64,000 bases of DNA from Geobacter sp. Lineage in GTDB: Bacteria > Desulfobacterota > Desulfuromonadia > Geobacterales > Pseudopelobacteraceae. The notes under the pieces are model-generated. The model saw only the letters and a list, made by a program, of their open reading frames with translations. It was not told where the DNA came from and did no database searches. Position numbers and translations under genes: made by a program. The stretch is taken from positions 164,288 through 228,287 of the forward strand of contig WKKS01000005.1 of NCBI GenBank assembly GCA_009684515.1. Direction: 5' to 3'. How positions within the stretch are numbered: position 1 is the stretch's first letter; every line of letters starts with the position of its first letter. Shown one piece after another: positions 51,269 through 60,040 of this stretch.

Positions 51269-52582
51269 ATGACAAATAACAGGGGTTTTACCTTAATTGA
51301 AATGCTTGTCACGATGGTGCTTGTCATCGTTGTGATCATGATTACCGGATCGGCGTTCGAATCTATTCTGAAAAGCACCGGTCGCCTGACTTCCAGTGAA
51401 GAAAGCAATATCGAGGGTGTGATTGGTTTGGAGATGTTTCGCCATGACTTGCACCAGATGGGCTACGGTCTGCCAGATACGTTTCTGACACCCGCGCCAA
51501 CATATATTGAGGCGAAGTTCGCGCCTGCAAACAAATTTAATGATGCCCCTAGCGGAGTTCCACGCCCGATTGCTTCATGGGATTCATTAACCGGGTTTAC
51601 CGACACCAACGCTGATTCGTCAAGTTCAGAAACCGGCACAGCTACAACTACTGCATCTTCTTTTTCAATCTTGGATGGTACAGATTATCTCGCTATTAAG
51701 GCGACCACTGTTGGGCACAACAAAACATCAAAAAAATGGACATATATGACGTATTCCGCTCTTGCAGGAGCCGCTTTCAGTGAAAGGGGACCTAATAAGT
51801 GGTCAAATACGGAAGAGAACTTCGTGACAGGCGAAAGAGTAATTGTTATTAAGCCTACATTTACCGACAGCGGAACCACCAAAACATTGATCTTTAATAA
51901 CAATAATGGTGGCAATGCATCAATCTACTGGTCTGATGTTACTACGAATAGTATCAGTGATGCTTTCAGGCCGGGTCCGGCCGATTCGACATACTTTCTT
52001 TATGGTGTAGATGACAGTGCTCTTGGAATGCCCTTTAACCGTGCGGATTATTTTGTGGCACGTCCTTTAAATACATCAAAGATACCAGCTACGTGCGCGC
52101 CCAATGTAGGTATTCTATATAAAGCGACTGTGAACCATAAAGACGGCAGACTCAATTATATGCCCCTGCTTGATTGTGTTGCCGACATGCAGGTAGTGTT
52201 CGGGTGGGATGCGAATAATGATGGTGTGATAACGGAGTCTTCCGCATATAGTGATACTGCTGCAATCTCCGTTGCAGGGACTGCATCCGTCGCAGATATT
52301 CGGACAATAATGCTTGATCCTATAGAAATAAAAAATAAGCTCAGATACGTTAAGGTCTACATTATGGCTCAGGAGGGGCGTAAAGACGCAAATTTTACAA
52401 ATACCGATGTATTGGTCAATAATACCTATTCGGTAGTTGTTGGAGATGCGAGTTCAGCAACACCTTCGAATGTGAACATAACAAAAGGGTATACTGCCGC
52501 TAATCTGGCGGCCAAACAGTGGCTGAACTATCGCTGGAAGATATATCGTATCGTAGTAAGACCTAAAAACCTTTCTAACTGA
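51269..52582 (+). CDS. pilW: PilW-like minor pilin
   Basis: A 437-residue large minor pilin. The site is 'MTNNRG-FTLIEMLVTMVLVIVV' (cleavage after G6, Glu5 present), then a long Ser/Thr/Asn-rich head with two lone Cys ('PATCAPNVG', 'LLDCVADMQ'). The start chosen is ATG 51269 with AGGTGA 8 nt before it; GTG 51257 is also open. PilW family members are the largest pseudopilin of the priming complex. Confidence 0.82.
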   Translation: MTNNRGFTLIEMLVTMVLVIVVIMITGSAFESILKSTGRLTSSEESNIEGVIGLEMFRHDLHQMGYGLPDTFLTPAPTYIEAKFAPANKFNDAPSGVPRPIASWDSLTGFTDTNADSSSSETGTATTTASSFSILDGTDYLAIKATTVGHNKTSKKWTYMTYSALAGAAFSERGPNKWSNTEENFVTGERVIVIKPTFTDSGTTKTLIFNNNNGGNASIYWSDVTTNSISDAFRPGPADSTYFLYGVDDSALGMPFNRADYFVARPLNTSKIPATCAPNVGILYKATVNHKDGRLNYMPLLDCVADMQVVFGWDANNDGVITESSAYSDTAAISVAGTASVADIRTIMLDPIEIKNKLRYVKVYIMAQEGRKDANFTNTDVLVNNTYSVVVGDASSATPSNVNITKGYTAANLAAKQWLNYRWKIYRIVVRPKNLSN

Positions 52583-52598
52583 CGACAGGGGTATTACT

Positions 52599-53246
52599 TT
52601 GAAACTGCTCGCAAATCAAAAAGGAATCGCCTTGATTACAGCGCTAATGTTGACGCTGATATCGTTAACAATAGTAATGTACCTTATGTATATGATTACG
52701 GCAGGTGTGCAGATGTCTGGCGCTAATAAGAGGTATAAAACGGCACTGGAAGCTTCATATGGTTCGACGGATGTGGTTTTGAAAGATGTGCTTCCAATTG
52801 TATTCACGAATTTATCAACACCCGTAACAGCATTAAGTGCTTCCGGTTTTGCATCTTCGCTTGACTTGTCACCATCTGCTGGATCATGCCTTAAACAAAA
52901 GTTAACTCGTCCTGCCTCCAAGTGGAGTGCTGCGTGTAGTAATTCTACAGATGCGAAAACGGGCGCTGACATTACACTTACATTGAATTCAACAACAGCT
53001 TCACCTTTTAAAGTTTATACCAAAATTGTGGAGACAATGTGCAGTGACCCCAGGCCATATCCTGCCGGTAATTGCACCGGTAGTGATCTTTCTGGATTAA
53101 CTTTGGACAGTGGATCAAGTGTCGCAGGTGGTAACAATGGTGTTACAGTACAGCATTTGCCAGCTACTTATCGAATAGAAGTCCAGGGTGAACGCAGTAC
53201 TAATCCATTGGAAAAAGCCAAGCTATCAGTACTTTATGCATATTGA
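52599..53246 (+). CDS. pilX: PilX-like minor pilin
   Basis: A 215-residue minor pilin. The leader is 'MKLLANQKG-IALITALML', cleaved after G9; position 5 of the mature chain is Thr instead of Glu, as in PilX/GspK-type tip pilins. The head contains several Cys. It starts with TTG at 52599, supported by AGGGG 7 nt upstream; no in-frame ATG is nearer. It ends the operon; a 219-nt gap follows. Confidence 0.76.
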   Translation: MKLLANQKGIALITALMLTLISLTIVMYLMYMITAGVQMSGANKRYKTALEASYGSTDVVLKDVLPIVFTNLSTPVTALSASGFASSLDLSPSAGSCLKQKLTRPASKWSAACSNSTDAKTGADITLTLNSTTASPFKVYTKIVETMCSDPRPYPAGNCTGSDLSGLTLDSGSSVAGGNNGVTVQHLPATYRIEVQGERSTNPLEKAKLSVLYAY

Positions 53247-53465
53247 TAACCTGGCATTCGCTGACCATAGTGTGGAGGTGTATCTGTAATAGATTAATTA
53301 GTATTGTGTAGTAATCGGTTAGTTTGGCAGTTGATGGACAGGTTACCAGTAAACCGTCAAGTACATCCAATATTTAATCATGTGCATAATTAAGCATAAA
53401 TGCTTGACAATGATATTATTTAATGTATTTGTATCATAACTCTGTTTATTAAATTGGACGCGTAT

Positions 53466-53672
53466 ATGAGCTCACTGAACAAGCTAAAATCAATTCGAGA
53501 GTCACGTCTGTTAAGTAAGTCCGAACTGGCCCGCAAGGCTGGGGTTTCTCCACTTACAATTGGTCGTATTGAGCGTGGTGAAGTCTGTCGCATGGAAACC
53601 ATGAGGAAAATCATTCTAGCGCTGGGTTTTAGTCTTGAAGAAAAAAACAAAGTATTTCAGGACCAGGCATAA
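53466..53672 (+). CDS. small XRE-family HTH regulator
   Basis: A 68-residue protein that is nearly all Cro/C1-type helix-turn-helix: 'LKSIRESRLLSKSELARKAGVSPLTIGRIERGE' pattern across residues 6-38. It has no partner or sensor domain. It sits 11 nt before pilM on the same strand, after a 219-nt gap that contains a TTGACA (53404-53409) without a clear -10. It probably regulates its own operon, that is pilMNOPQ. ATG 53466 is chosen over TTG 53454. Confidence 0.8.
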   Translation: MSSLNKLKSIRESRLLSKSELARKAGVSPLTIGRIERGEVCRMETMRKIILALGFSLEEKNKVFQDQA

Positions 53673-53683
53673 CGGGATCGAAT

Positions 53684-54739
53684 ATGTTTTTTTTCAAAAA
53701 GAAAAAAGAGGTTGTCGGTATTGATATTGGTTCTAGTTCTATCAAGCTTGTTCAGTTGAAGGACAACAAAGGATCATATCAACTTCTAAACGTCGGTATT
53801 ATTGAATTGCCACCAGAGGCTATTGTTGACAACAGTCTTATGGATAGTGCGTCAATTGCTGAAAAAGTGAAAAATCTTGCATCCAGTCTTGGAGTTAAAG
53901 TCAAGGACGTTGCCTGCTCAATATCTGGCAATTCAGTTATCATACGAAAAATAGTTTTACCAACAATGCCGCAGGAAGAACTTGAAGACCAGATATCTTG
54001 GGAAGCCGAACAATACATACCTTTTGATATCAATGATGTGAATATGGATTTCCAGATACTGTCAGCCGATAGTATAGACCCTTCCAAAATGAATGTACTG
54101 CTCGTCGCTAGTAAAAAGGATATCATCAACGACTATATTGCGGTCTTTTCTGAGGCAGGCCTGCACCTTTCAGTCGTTGATGTTGATTCGTTTTCTGTAC
54201 AAAATGCTTTTGAAATAAATCATGATACTGAGTCGGGTGAAATTGTCGCATTGATAAACCTTGGTGCAAGTGTCATGAATATAAACGTTGTCAAAGACGG
54301 CATAACTCTTTTCACAAGAGATGTTCAGATGGGTGGTAATCTCTATACCGAAGAAATACAAAAACAACTCGGGATGAGTGGTCAGGATTCTGAAAAGTGC
54401 AAGGTGCTCGCCAACGAAACCCAGAATAAACCACTGTTAGAAGTTCTTGTTAAAGTAAATGAAACGATAATTCAAGAGATACGCCGTTCCCTTGATTTTT
54501 ATAATTCGACAGCAAGTGACGAAAGAATAACCGGTATCTATATCAGTGGTGGTGGCTCCAAAGTATATAAACTCATTGAAATGATATCAGAGAAAACAGG
54601 GTTAACTGTAAATACGATTAATCCATTTGCAAAGTTAAAGTTCAATGAAAAAGATTTTGACCCTGAATACCTTCAGGAAATCGGCCCGCTAATGGCAGTA
54701 CCGGTAGGGCTCGCGCTCAGGAGGATTGGGGACAAATGA
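53684..54739 (+). CDS. pilM: type IV pilus assembly protein PilM
   Basis: A 351-residue actin-like cytoplasmic ATP-binding protein. Phosphate-1 motif 'VVGIDIGSSSIKLVQL', phosphate-2 'IVALINLGASVMNINVV', and adenosine motif 'GIYISGGGSKVYKLIE' are visible. It binds the N-terminus of PilN inside the cell and links the pilus motor to the alignment complex. It overlaps pilN by 4 nt. Confidence 0.95.
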   Translation: MFFFKKKKEVVGIDIGSSSIKLVQLKDNKGSYQLLNVGIIELPPEAIVDNSLMDSASIAEKVKNLASSLGVKVKDVACSISGNSVIIRKIVLPTMPQEELEDQISWEAEQYIPFDINDVNMDFQILSADSIDPSKMNVLLVASKKDIINDYIAVFSEAGLHLSVVDVDSFSVQNAFEINHDTESGEIVALINLGASVMNINVVKDGITLFTRDVQMGGNLYTEEIQKQLGMSGQDSEKCKVLANETQNKPLLEVLVKVNETIIQEIRRSLDFYNSTASDERITGIYISGGGSKVYKLIEMISEKTGLTVNTINPFAKLKFNEKDFDPEYLQEIGPLMAVPVGLALRRIGDK

Positions 54740-55314
54740 TTAAAATCAATCTGTTACCTGTTCGGGCTGCAAAGAAGAAGGAAACTGCTGTACAGCAGAT
54801 TATCATATTTGTTGCAGTTATCGCGATAGTTGCAGTTGTTGTAATGTCGTTATACTTTGTTAAACGCGTTCAAATAGCTGCTACTAGGAACGACATAACA
54901 TCTGCAAATAATAGAATTAGCGAACTTAAAGCAAAAATCGGCAAACTGGAAGAATTGAAAAGCCTTAAGGAGCAGGTTAAGAAAAAGCTTGACGTGCTTA
55001 CTCAGTTGCGAAACAACAAAACTGGACCTGCTAATAGATTGGCAACCCTTAGCGACCTTACGCCAAATCAATTGTGGCTTACTGGATATAATGAAAACGG
55101 TTCTGACGTAAAAATATCCGGGATAGCATACACAGAAGAACTAATTGCCCAGTTTATGAGAGCGCTGGAAGCTTCAAATGATTATGTTTCAGTCGAGTTG
55201 ACAGTTTCTGAACAGACTGAAATTGCAGGCACCAAGTTGAAGAAATTCGAACTGACGTCGAAACTTAAGTCGGCGTCTAATCCGTCGCAAAAACCAACTT
55301 CACCTAATAAATAG
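54736..55314 (+). CDS. pilN: type IV pilus assembly protein PilN
   Basis: A 192-residue bitopic protein. The N-terminal cytoplasmic tail 'MIKINLLPVR' is the PilM-binding motif (INLLP). One membrane helix (about 24-46) is followed by a coiled coil (about 55-90) and a ferredoxin-like domain. Overlaps pilM by 4 nt and precedes pilO by 27 nt. Confidence 0.95.
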   Translation: MIKINLLPVRAAKKKETAVQQIIIFVAVIAIVAVVVMSLYFVKRVQIAATRNDITSANNRISELKAKIGKLEELKSLKEQVKKKLDVLTQLRNNKTGPANRLATLSDLTPNQLWLTGYNENGSDVKISGIAYTEELIAQFMRALEASNDYVSVELTVSEQTEIAGTKLKKFELTSKLKSASNPSQKPTSPNK

Positions 55315-55341
55315 AGTTCAAAAACAGAGGGCGGACAGAGT

Positions 55342-55938
55342 ATGGATCCTCGTGTAGAACAAATACTTAAGTTACCAACTAAGCAAAAAATTATGATTGT
55401 GGTTCTGGCTGCAATTATTGAAGCGTCTGCTCTTGTCTGGTTTATGTATCTGCCAAAACATAATGAGCTTGCAGGCGCTAAATCGGAACTAGAGAAGTTA
55501 CAGACTGAAATTGACGACAAAACCAGAATTGCAAACAATTTACCAAAACTCAAGGCAGAGTATGACCAGCTCAATGTTGAGCTGAATAAAGCTTTGACTG
55601 AACTGCCAAATTCAAAAGAAATTCCATCCTTGTTAACTAGCATTACTTCATTGGGTAAAAACGCAGGCCTGGATTTTCTCGTATTCAGGCCAAAAGGCGA
55701 GGTGCCCAAAGACTTTTATGCTGAAGTACCGGTTGATATAGTTATTTCTGGCTCATACTACAGCGTAGCGAACTTTTTTGCCGCTGTAGCTAATCTGCCC
55801 CGCATTGTTAATATAACCAACGTATCATTTACAGAAGTTAAAAACGTCGGTAATCGCATGATGACTAAAGTTACTTGTCTTGCAACGACATTCCGCTTCC
55901 TTGATAAGAAAGAGATTAAGGATGATAAAAAAAAGTAA
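55342..55938 (+). CDS. pilO: type IV pilus assembly protein PilO
   Basis: A 198-residue inner-membrane protein: short cytoplasmic tail, one helix (about 18-38), coiled coil (about 45-85) and a periplasmic alpha/beta domain ('VDIVISGSYYSVANFFAAVANLPRIVNI' pattern). It pairs with PilN in the alignment complex. pilP starts 17 nt before its stop. Confidence 0.93.
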   Translation: MDPRVEQILKLPTKQKIMIVVLAAIIEASALVWFMYLPKHNELAGAKSELEKLQTEIDDKTRIANNLPKLKAEYDQLNVELNKALTELPNSKEIPSLLTSITSLGKNAGLDFLVFRPKGEVPKDFYAEVPVDIVISGSYYSVANFFAAVANLPRIVNITNVSFTEVKNVGNRMMTKVTCLATTFRFLDKKEIKDDKKK

Positions 55939-56476
55939 TATTATAAAAACACTATGCCTGTCCTTAGCTTGTATGCTTTTGTTATCTGCGTGCAAAAAAG
56001 AACAGTTGCCGCAACCTGCTTCTGTTCCACCCCAGAAGTCTGCAGCTACGGCAGCTAAGTCCACTGTCGTGCAGAAAGCTATCAGTACTGCTTCACTTCC
56101 CGTCATGCAGGTCAATAAATTTGACTTCAGCAATAAAAAAGATCCGTTCAAACCATTCGTCTCAGAAAAGACAAATCGCAACAATTCAAATGAGCACATT
56201 AAAAAAACTCAAAAGGATGAATTGCCGATACATAGTTTTGATGTAGGAAAGTTCAAACTGATAGGAATTATTACCGGCGGAAGGGAAAACCGGGCAATGG
56301 TTACAGATCCAAATGGAAAAGGTTATGTGCTCAAGGTAGGAATGACAATTGGCAATGGAAATGGAAGGATTACATCAATCACTTCCAGTGGCGTGGATGT
56401 GATTGAACAGTTTACTGACGACAATGGCAGGGTTCGTAAGGAAAATATTAAAATAACCCTTCCCAGGAAACAATAA
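55922..56476 (+). CDS. pilP: type IV pilus assembly lipoprotein PilP
   Basis: A 184-residue lipoprotein with lipobox L-S-A-C24 after a hydrophobic leader. After a flexible linker, the HR domain of PilP appears: 'KDPFKPFVSE', 'FKLIGIITGGRENRAMVTDPNGKGYVLKVGMTIGNGNGRI' pattern, 'RVRKENIKITL'. It bridges PilNO to the secretin PilQ. ATG 55922 is chosen so that the lipobox sits at a usual distance; a longer frame from 55880 would bury it. Confidence 0.92.
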   Translation: MIKKSNIIKTLCLSLACMLLLSACKKEQLPQPASVPPQKSAATAAKSTVVQKAISTASLPVMQVNKFDFSNKKDPFKPFVSEKTNRNNSNEHIKKTQKDELPIHSFDVGKFKLIGIITGGRENRAMVTDPNGKGYVLKVGMTIGNGNGRITSITSSGVDVIEQFTDDNGRVRKENIKITLPRKQ

Positions 56477-56486
56477 GGAGTTCTGC

Positions 56487-59207
56487 ATGAAGTGGATGAC
56501 AAAAGCAAAGATGATGTCAGCCTTAGCATTCGTTATTCTGAACGGCATAATTTTGTGTGCGCCAGGATTAGCTGATTCGGCCATCAGTTCATCTTCTAAA
56601 ATTGCACTCTCATCAATAGAGTCTATAAGCACATCAGGAGAAGGCGACTCTACTGAGCTTGTGATTAAACTCTCCTCTCCAGCAACATACACAAGTTATA
56701 AAACAACCGCACCTCTAAGGCTTGTAATAGATCTTTCCCAAACGACTACAGGAACAATTACCGCACCAATAATTATAAATAAAGGCAACTTCAAAACAGT
56801 AACAGTTAGCAGATTTGATACAGATGCAGGTGTGTTGACACGCATAGATGTTGAGTTGGTGAAAGATAGCGAGGCAATCCTGACTGCGATGCCAGCTGTG
56901 CCTGGTGAGTTAAGGTTGACTTTCCCTTCTTCTTTGAGCGGATCAACCACAATTGATTCATCATCAGAGACAGTTGCGCCCAAGAAGATGGTCGAAGCTC
57001 CTCCGCTGTCTGATATACAACCCGTAACTCAGGTTCCTGCCGAAGTTGTTAAACCGAAATTAACCTCAATCAAAACTGTTAATAATTCAATTGTCATGGA
57101 GCTAGATGCTCCAGTTGTTGATTTTAAGACGTTCCGTCTCAGTAAGCCTGAACGATATGTAATTGATCTAATGGACGTTCAGAGCGCTCTAACCACAAGA
57201 TTGTTGCCATTAAATTCAGCTGGAGTCGCTTCCGCCAGGATTGGTCTCTATCCCGACAAAGTTAGAGTCGTTCTTGATGCCGTTAATGGCGCGTTTCCAG
57301 AAGCTAATGCTGCAAAAAATGAATCAGGAGTTGTCATAACTCTAAACCCTAAAACAGTTGATGATAATACTAATACCAAGTTGACGGCCACACATTCTAC
57401 TGAACCACCTAAAACAGCTGCTAATAGTGGGAACGCACCTCATGCTGTTACCAAGCCCGCCGGACCATTGGAAGCTAAAATTGATGATTTGAAAGTTACA
57501 AATTACGCCCAAACTGACAACGTGAATTCGCCAGCAACGGTTCAGATGATAGATTTTCAGGTTGTTGATGGTTTGTCCAGGGTCTCAGTGAAAATAAAAG
57601 GCAAAATAATTGCCGACCAACCTATAAAAACTCCTGGTTTCATAACGTTAACAGTAAAAAATGCGATTCTTCCAAAAAATCTTCAGCGTTCACTTGATGC
57701 CAAGTCATTCATTTCACCTGTACTTCGAGTGACTCCACTTATGGTTGTTGGGAAAACCGGCACAGACACTAAAATCCGTATTGCAATGCGTACTACTGCA
57801 CAGTTCGAAATGCGCCAAGAAAGTGACATGTTGTTTGTTGATATTAAAAATCCTGCCGGACTGACTGCTGATAAACTAGAAATAGATGCATTTGATTCAG
57901 GATCTAAAGTGGCACTTCAGGCTGTACCAAACTCACGTGAAGACGAGTTGTTGTCTGCACAGGAACCACCACCAGTGATCTCTGAGCATAGACATGGTTA
58001 CAAAGGACGTAAAGTCACACTTGAGTTTGCAGACGCTGAGGTCCGAAAAATATTTCAACTACTGTCTGAAGTCAGTAACAAGAACTTTGTTCTAGGCGAT
58101 GATGTCACCGGTACAATTAGTCTCAAACTTGTAAATGTGCCTTGGGACCAAGCCTTAGATATAATTCTGGAGACCAAAGGTCTGGATAAACGAGAAGATG
58201 GAAACATTATTCTGATAAAAGGAAAAGGCAAGTTTAAAACTCAGGCCGAGGAAGAGCAAGAAATCAAAAAAGCTTTGACAAAAGCTATTGAACTAAAGAC
58301 GGAAACATTTAGCATTAACTATGCGGATATAACGACTATCGCCTCTCAGTTCAATGGTCTTAAGAGTGACAGAGGGACCATATCGCAGGATGCACGCACG
58401 AATAAGGTAATCGTTAAAGATATTCCGCAGATCTTAAATGAAATGCGCAAGTTGCTAGTACAACTGGATGTGCCTGAAAAACAGGTTATGATTGAGGCTA
58501 GAATTGTAGAGGCTAGCTCTTCATTTACACGAAATCTGGGTGTTAACTGGGGTGTTCATTATCGTGATGGATCGGCTTCATTTTTAGGCATTAATTCGTT
58601 GGATACCGGTTTTGGCGGTTTAACATCTGCGCCACCTACTTCTGGTACTGGCTCTAGTGCTGGCGGAAATATGGGAATTTCTTTTGGCACTTTGTCAAGT
58701 AACATCCAGCTTGATATGAGGTTGAATGCAGCTGCTAGTGCCGGTATGATCAAGATCGTTTCTACTCCCAAAGTTGCAACTCTAAACAACAAAACTGCCA
58801 AAATAACACAAGGTCAGCAAATACCCTATACTTCGTCTACTTCTGATAAAGTAGAGACAAAATTCATAGAGGCTGCACTTTCTCTCGAAGTTACGCCACA
58901 CATAAATGCCAACGGTACCATTGGTATGAAAATAGATGCTAAAAACGACTCACCCGGTCAGACAACGTCTGGATCAACCGCTCCTTCCATCAACAAAAAA
59001 CAAGCCATAACTGAAATGTTACTTCGCGATGGAGAAACTACAGTCATTGGTGGAATTTATGTTGATTCTGATAACACTTCAGATGAAGGTGTCCCATACT
59101 TAATGGATATTCCATTACTGGGAAAGTTGTTTAAGACAAATAACAAAACCAAAACTAAAACTGAACTCTTGATATTTATCACTCCTAGAATACTTGGTTC
59201 GATATAA
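56487..59207 (+). CDS. pilQ: type IV pilus secretin PilQ
   Basis: A 906-residue outer-membrane secretin. Signal peptide about 1-30; two or three AMIN domains (about 45-140, 190-285, 340-435); an STN/N0-like domain (about 497-575, 'VTLEFADAEVRKIFQLLSEVSNKNFVLGDDVTG' pattern); an N1 domain (about 605-660); and the secretin core from about 665, with 'ARIVEASSSFTRNLGVNWG', a Gly/Ser-rich gate region and 'VIGGIYVDSD..PYLMDIPLLGKLFKT'. It forms the pilus pore. It lies 10 nt after pilP. Confidence 0.95.
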   Translation: MKWMTKAKMMSALAFVILNGIILCAPGLADSAISSSSKIALSSIESISTSGEGDSTELVIKLSSPATYTSYKTTAPLRLVIDLSQTTTGTITAPIIINKGNFKTVTVSRFDTDAGVLTRIDVELVKDSEAILTAMPAVPGELRLTFPSSLSGSTTIDSSSETVAPKKMVEAPPLSDIQPVTQVPAEVVKPKLTSIKTVNNSIVMELDAPVVDFKTFRLSKPERYVIDLMDVQSALTTRLLPLNSAGVASARIGLYPDKVRVVLDAVNGAFPEANAAKNESGVVITLNPKTVDDNTNTKLTATHSTEPPKTAANSGNAPHAVTKPAGPLEAKIDDLKVTNYAQTDNVNSPATVQMIDFQVVDGLSRVSVKIKGKIIADQPIKTPGFITLTVKNAILPKNLQRSLDAKSFISPVLRVTPLMVVGKTGTDTKIRIAMRTTAQFEMRQESDMLFVDIKNPAGLTADKLEIDAFDSGSKVALQAVPNSREDELLSAQEPPPVISEHRHGYKGRKVTLEFADAEVRKIFQLLSEVSNKNFVLGDDVTGTISLKLVNVPWDQALDIILETKGLDKREDGNIILIKGKGKFKTQAEEEQEIKKALTKAIELKTETFSINYADITTIASQFNGLKSDRGTISQDARTNKVIVKDIPQILNEMRKLLVQLDVPEKQVMIEARIVEASSSFTRNLGVNWGVHYRDGSASFLGINSLDTGFGGLTSAPPTSGTGSSAGGNMGISFGTLSSNIQLDMRLNAAASAGMIKIVSTPKVATLNNKTAKITQGQQIPYTSSTSDKVETKFIEAALSLEVTPHINANGTIGMKIDAKNDSPGQTTSGSTAPSINKKQAITEMLLRDGETTVIGGIYVDSDNTSDEGVPYLMDIPLLGKLFKTNNKTKTKTELLIFITPRILGSI

Positions 59208-59399
59208 GTAGAACGTGATATTGGGCTTGTAACAATACGCCCTTATTACAGAGACTTGAATATTACTTGTTTGAGATATTACAATTACTATTCAAATACT
59301 CTGTGGCATGCAGTCATGTAGTACTGTTAGTAATTGACACAAGAAATCTGGATTATTAAAACATTAGAAGCGACAGTTCAGTTATAAACCGGAGGTTAT

Positions 59400-59996
59400 A
59401 TGATTCAGAAGCTTATCTTTTTGTTTCTGCTGGTTTCTCTTCAGCTGACTCTTACCAGTTGTGGCAGTAGCAATATGGGCGGTGGTGCCGCTTTTAATAC
59501 TGTGAATGCTTCGGTCTCTGTGGATTCAGCGAAGAATCCTTTGTTATCAGACTTGGCAGCATGGCCAGACCAAACGGCTATCTGTACCAGTGACCCTACT
59601 AAAGCCCCTACTATAGTGAACGACCTTGTCAACTTTACAATTACGTCGAAAACATCAATTACCAATGGGACACCATCTGCGCTTTCTGTACAAAAAGTTA
59701 CACTTACATTTACTCCTGCTGACACACTTACTCCCGCACTTCCATCTTCTTTCGCAGTTCAATACACGAATCTATCTGGTTCTACGGTTCCAGCTGGAGG
59801 GTCTGTTTCAATTCCGGTTGAAGTTGCGACTCATAATTTTAAAAATTATTTCTGGAATACGGTTCTGTGTCAATTGGTCCCGGTATATTCGTACAATGTA
59901 ACAGTGGCATTTGACCTGATTGAAGTTGCTACAGGTAAGGCTGGAACCATTGCTGCTGGAATGGTTGTCAGAGTTGCAGATTTTGCGGACAAATAA
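59400..59996 (+). CDS. secreted lipoprotein, unknown
   Basis: A 198-residue lipoprotein with lipobox L-T-S-C21, then a Gly/Ser linker and a beta-rich Ig-like body with alternating Thr/Val/Ser ('FAVQYTNLSGSTVPAGGSVSIPVEV'). It has two further cysteines ('TAICTSD', 'TVLCQLV'), a possible disulfide. CGGAGG precedes ATG 59400. No family is recognised. It shares strand and AT-rich composition with pilMNOPQ and with the next large gene. Confidence 0.75.
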   Translation: MIQKLIFLFLLVSLQLTLTSCGSSNMGGGAAFNTVNASVSVDSAKNPLLSDLAAWPDQTAICTSDPTKAPTIVNDLVNFTITSKTSITNGTPSALSVQKVTLTFTPADTLTPALPSSFAVQYTNLSGSTVPAGGSVSIPVEVATHNFKNYFWNTVLCQLVPVYSYNVTVAFDLIEVATGKAGTIAAGMVVRVADFADK

Positions 59997-60040
59997 AAAC
60001 AAATACAGTGTCTCCGTATTGTAAACCACAAGCGAGGTAA

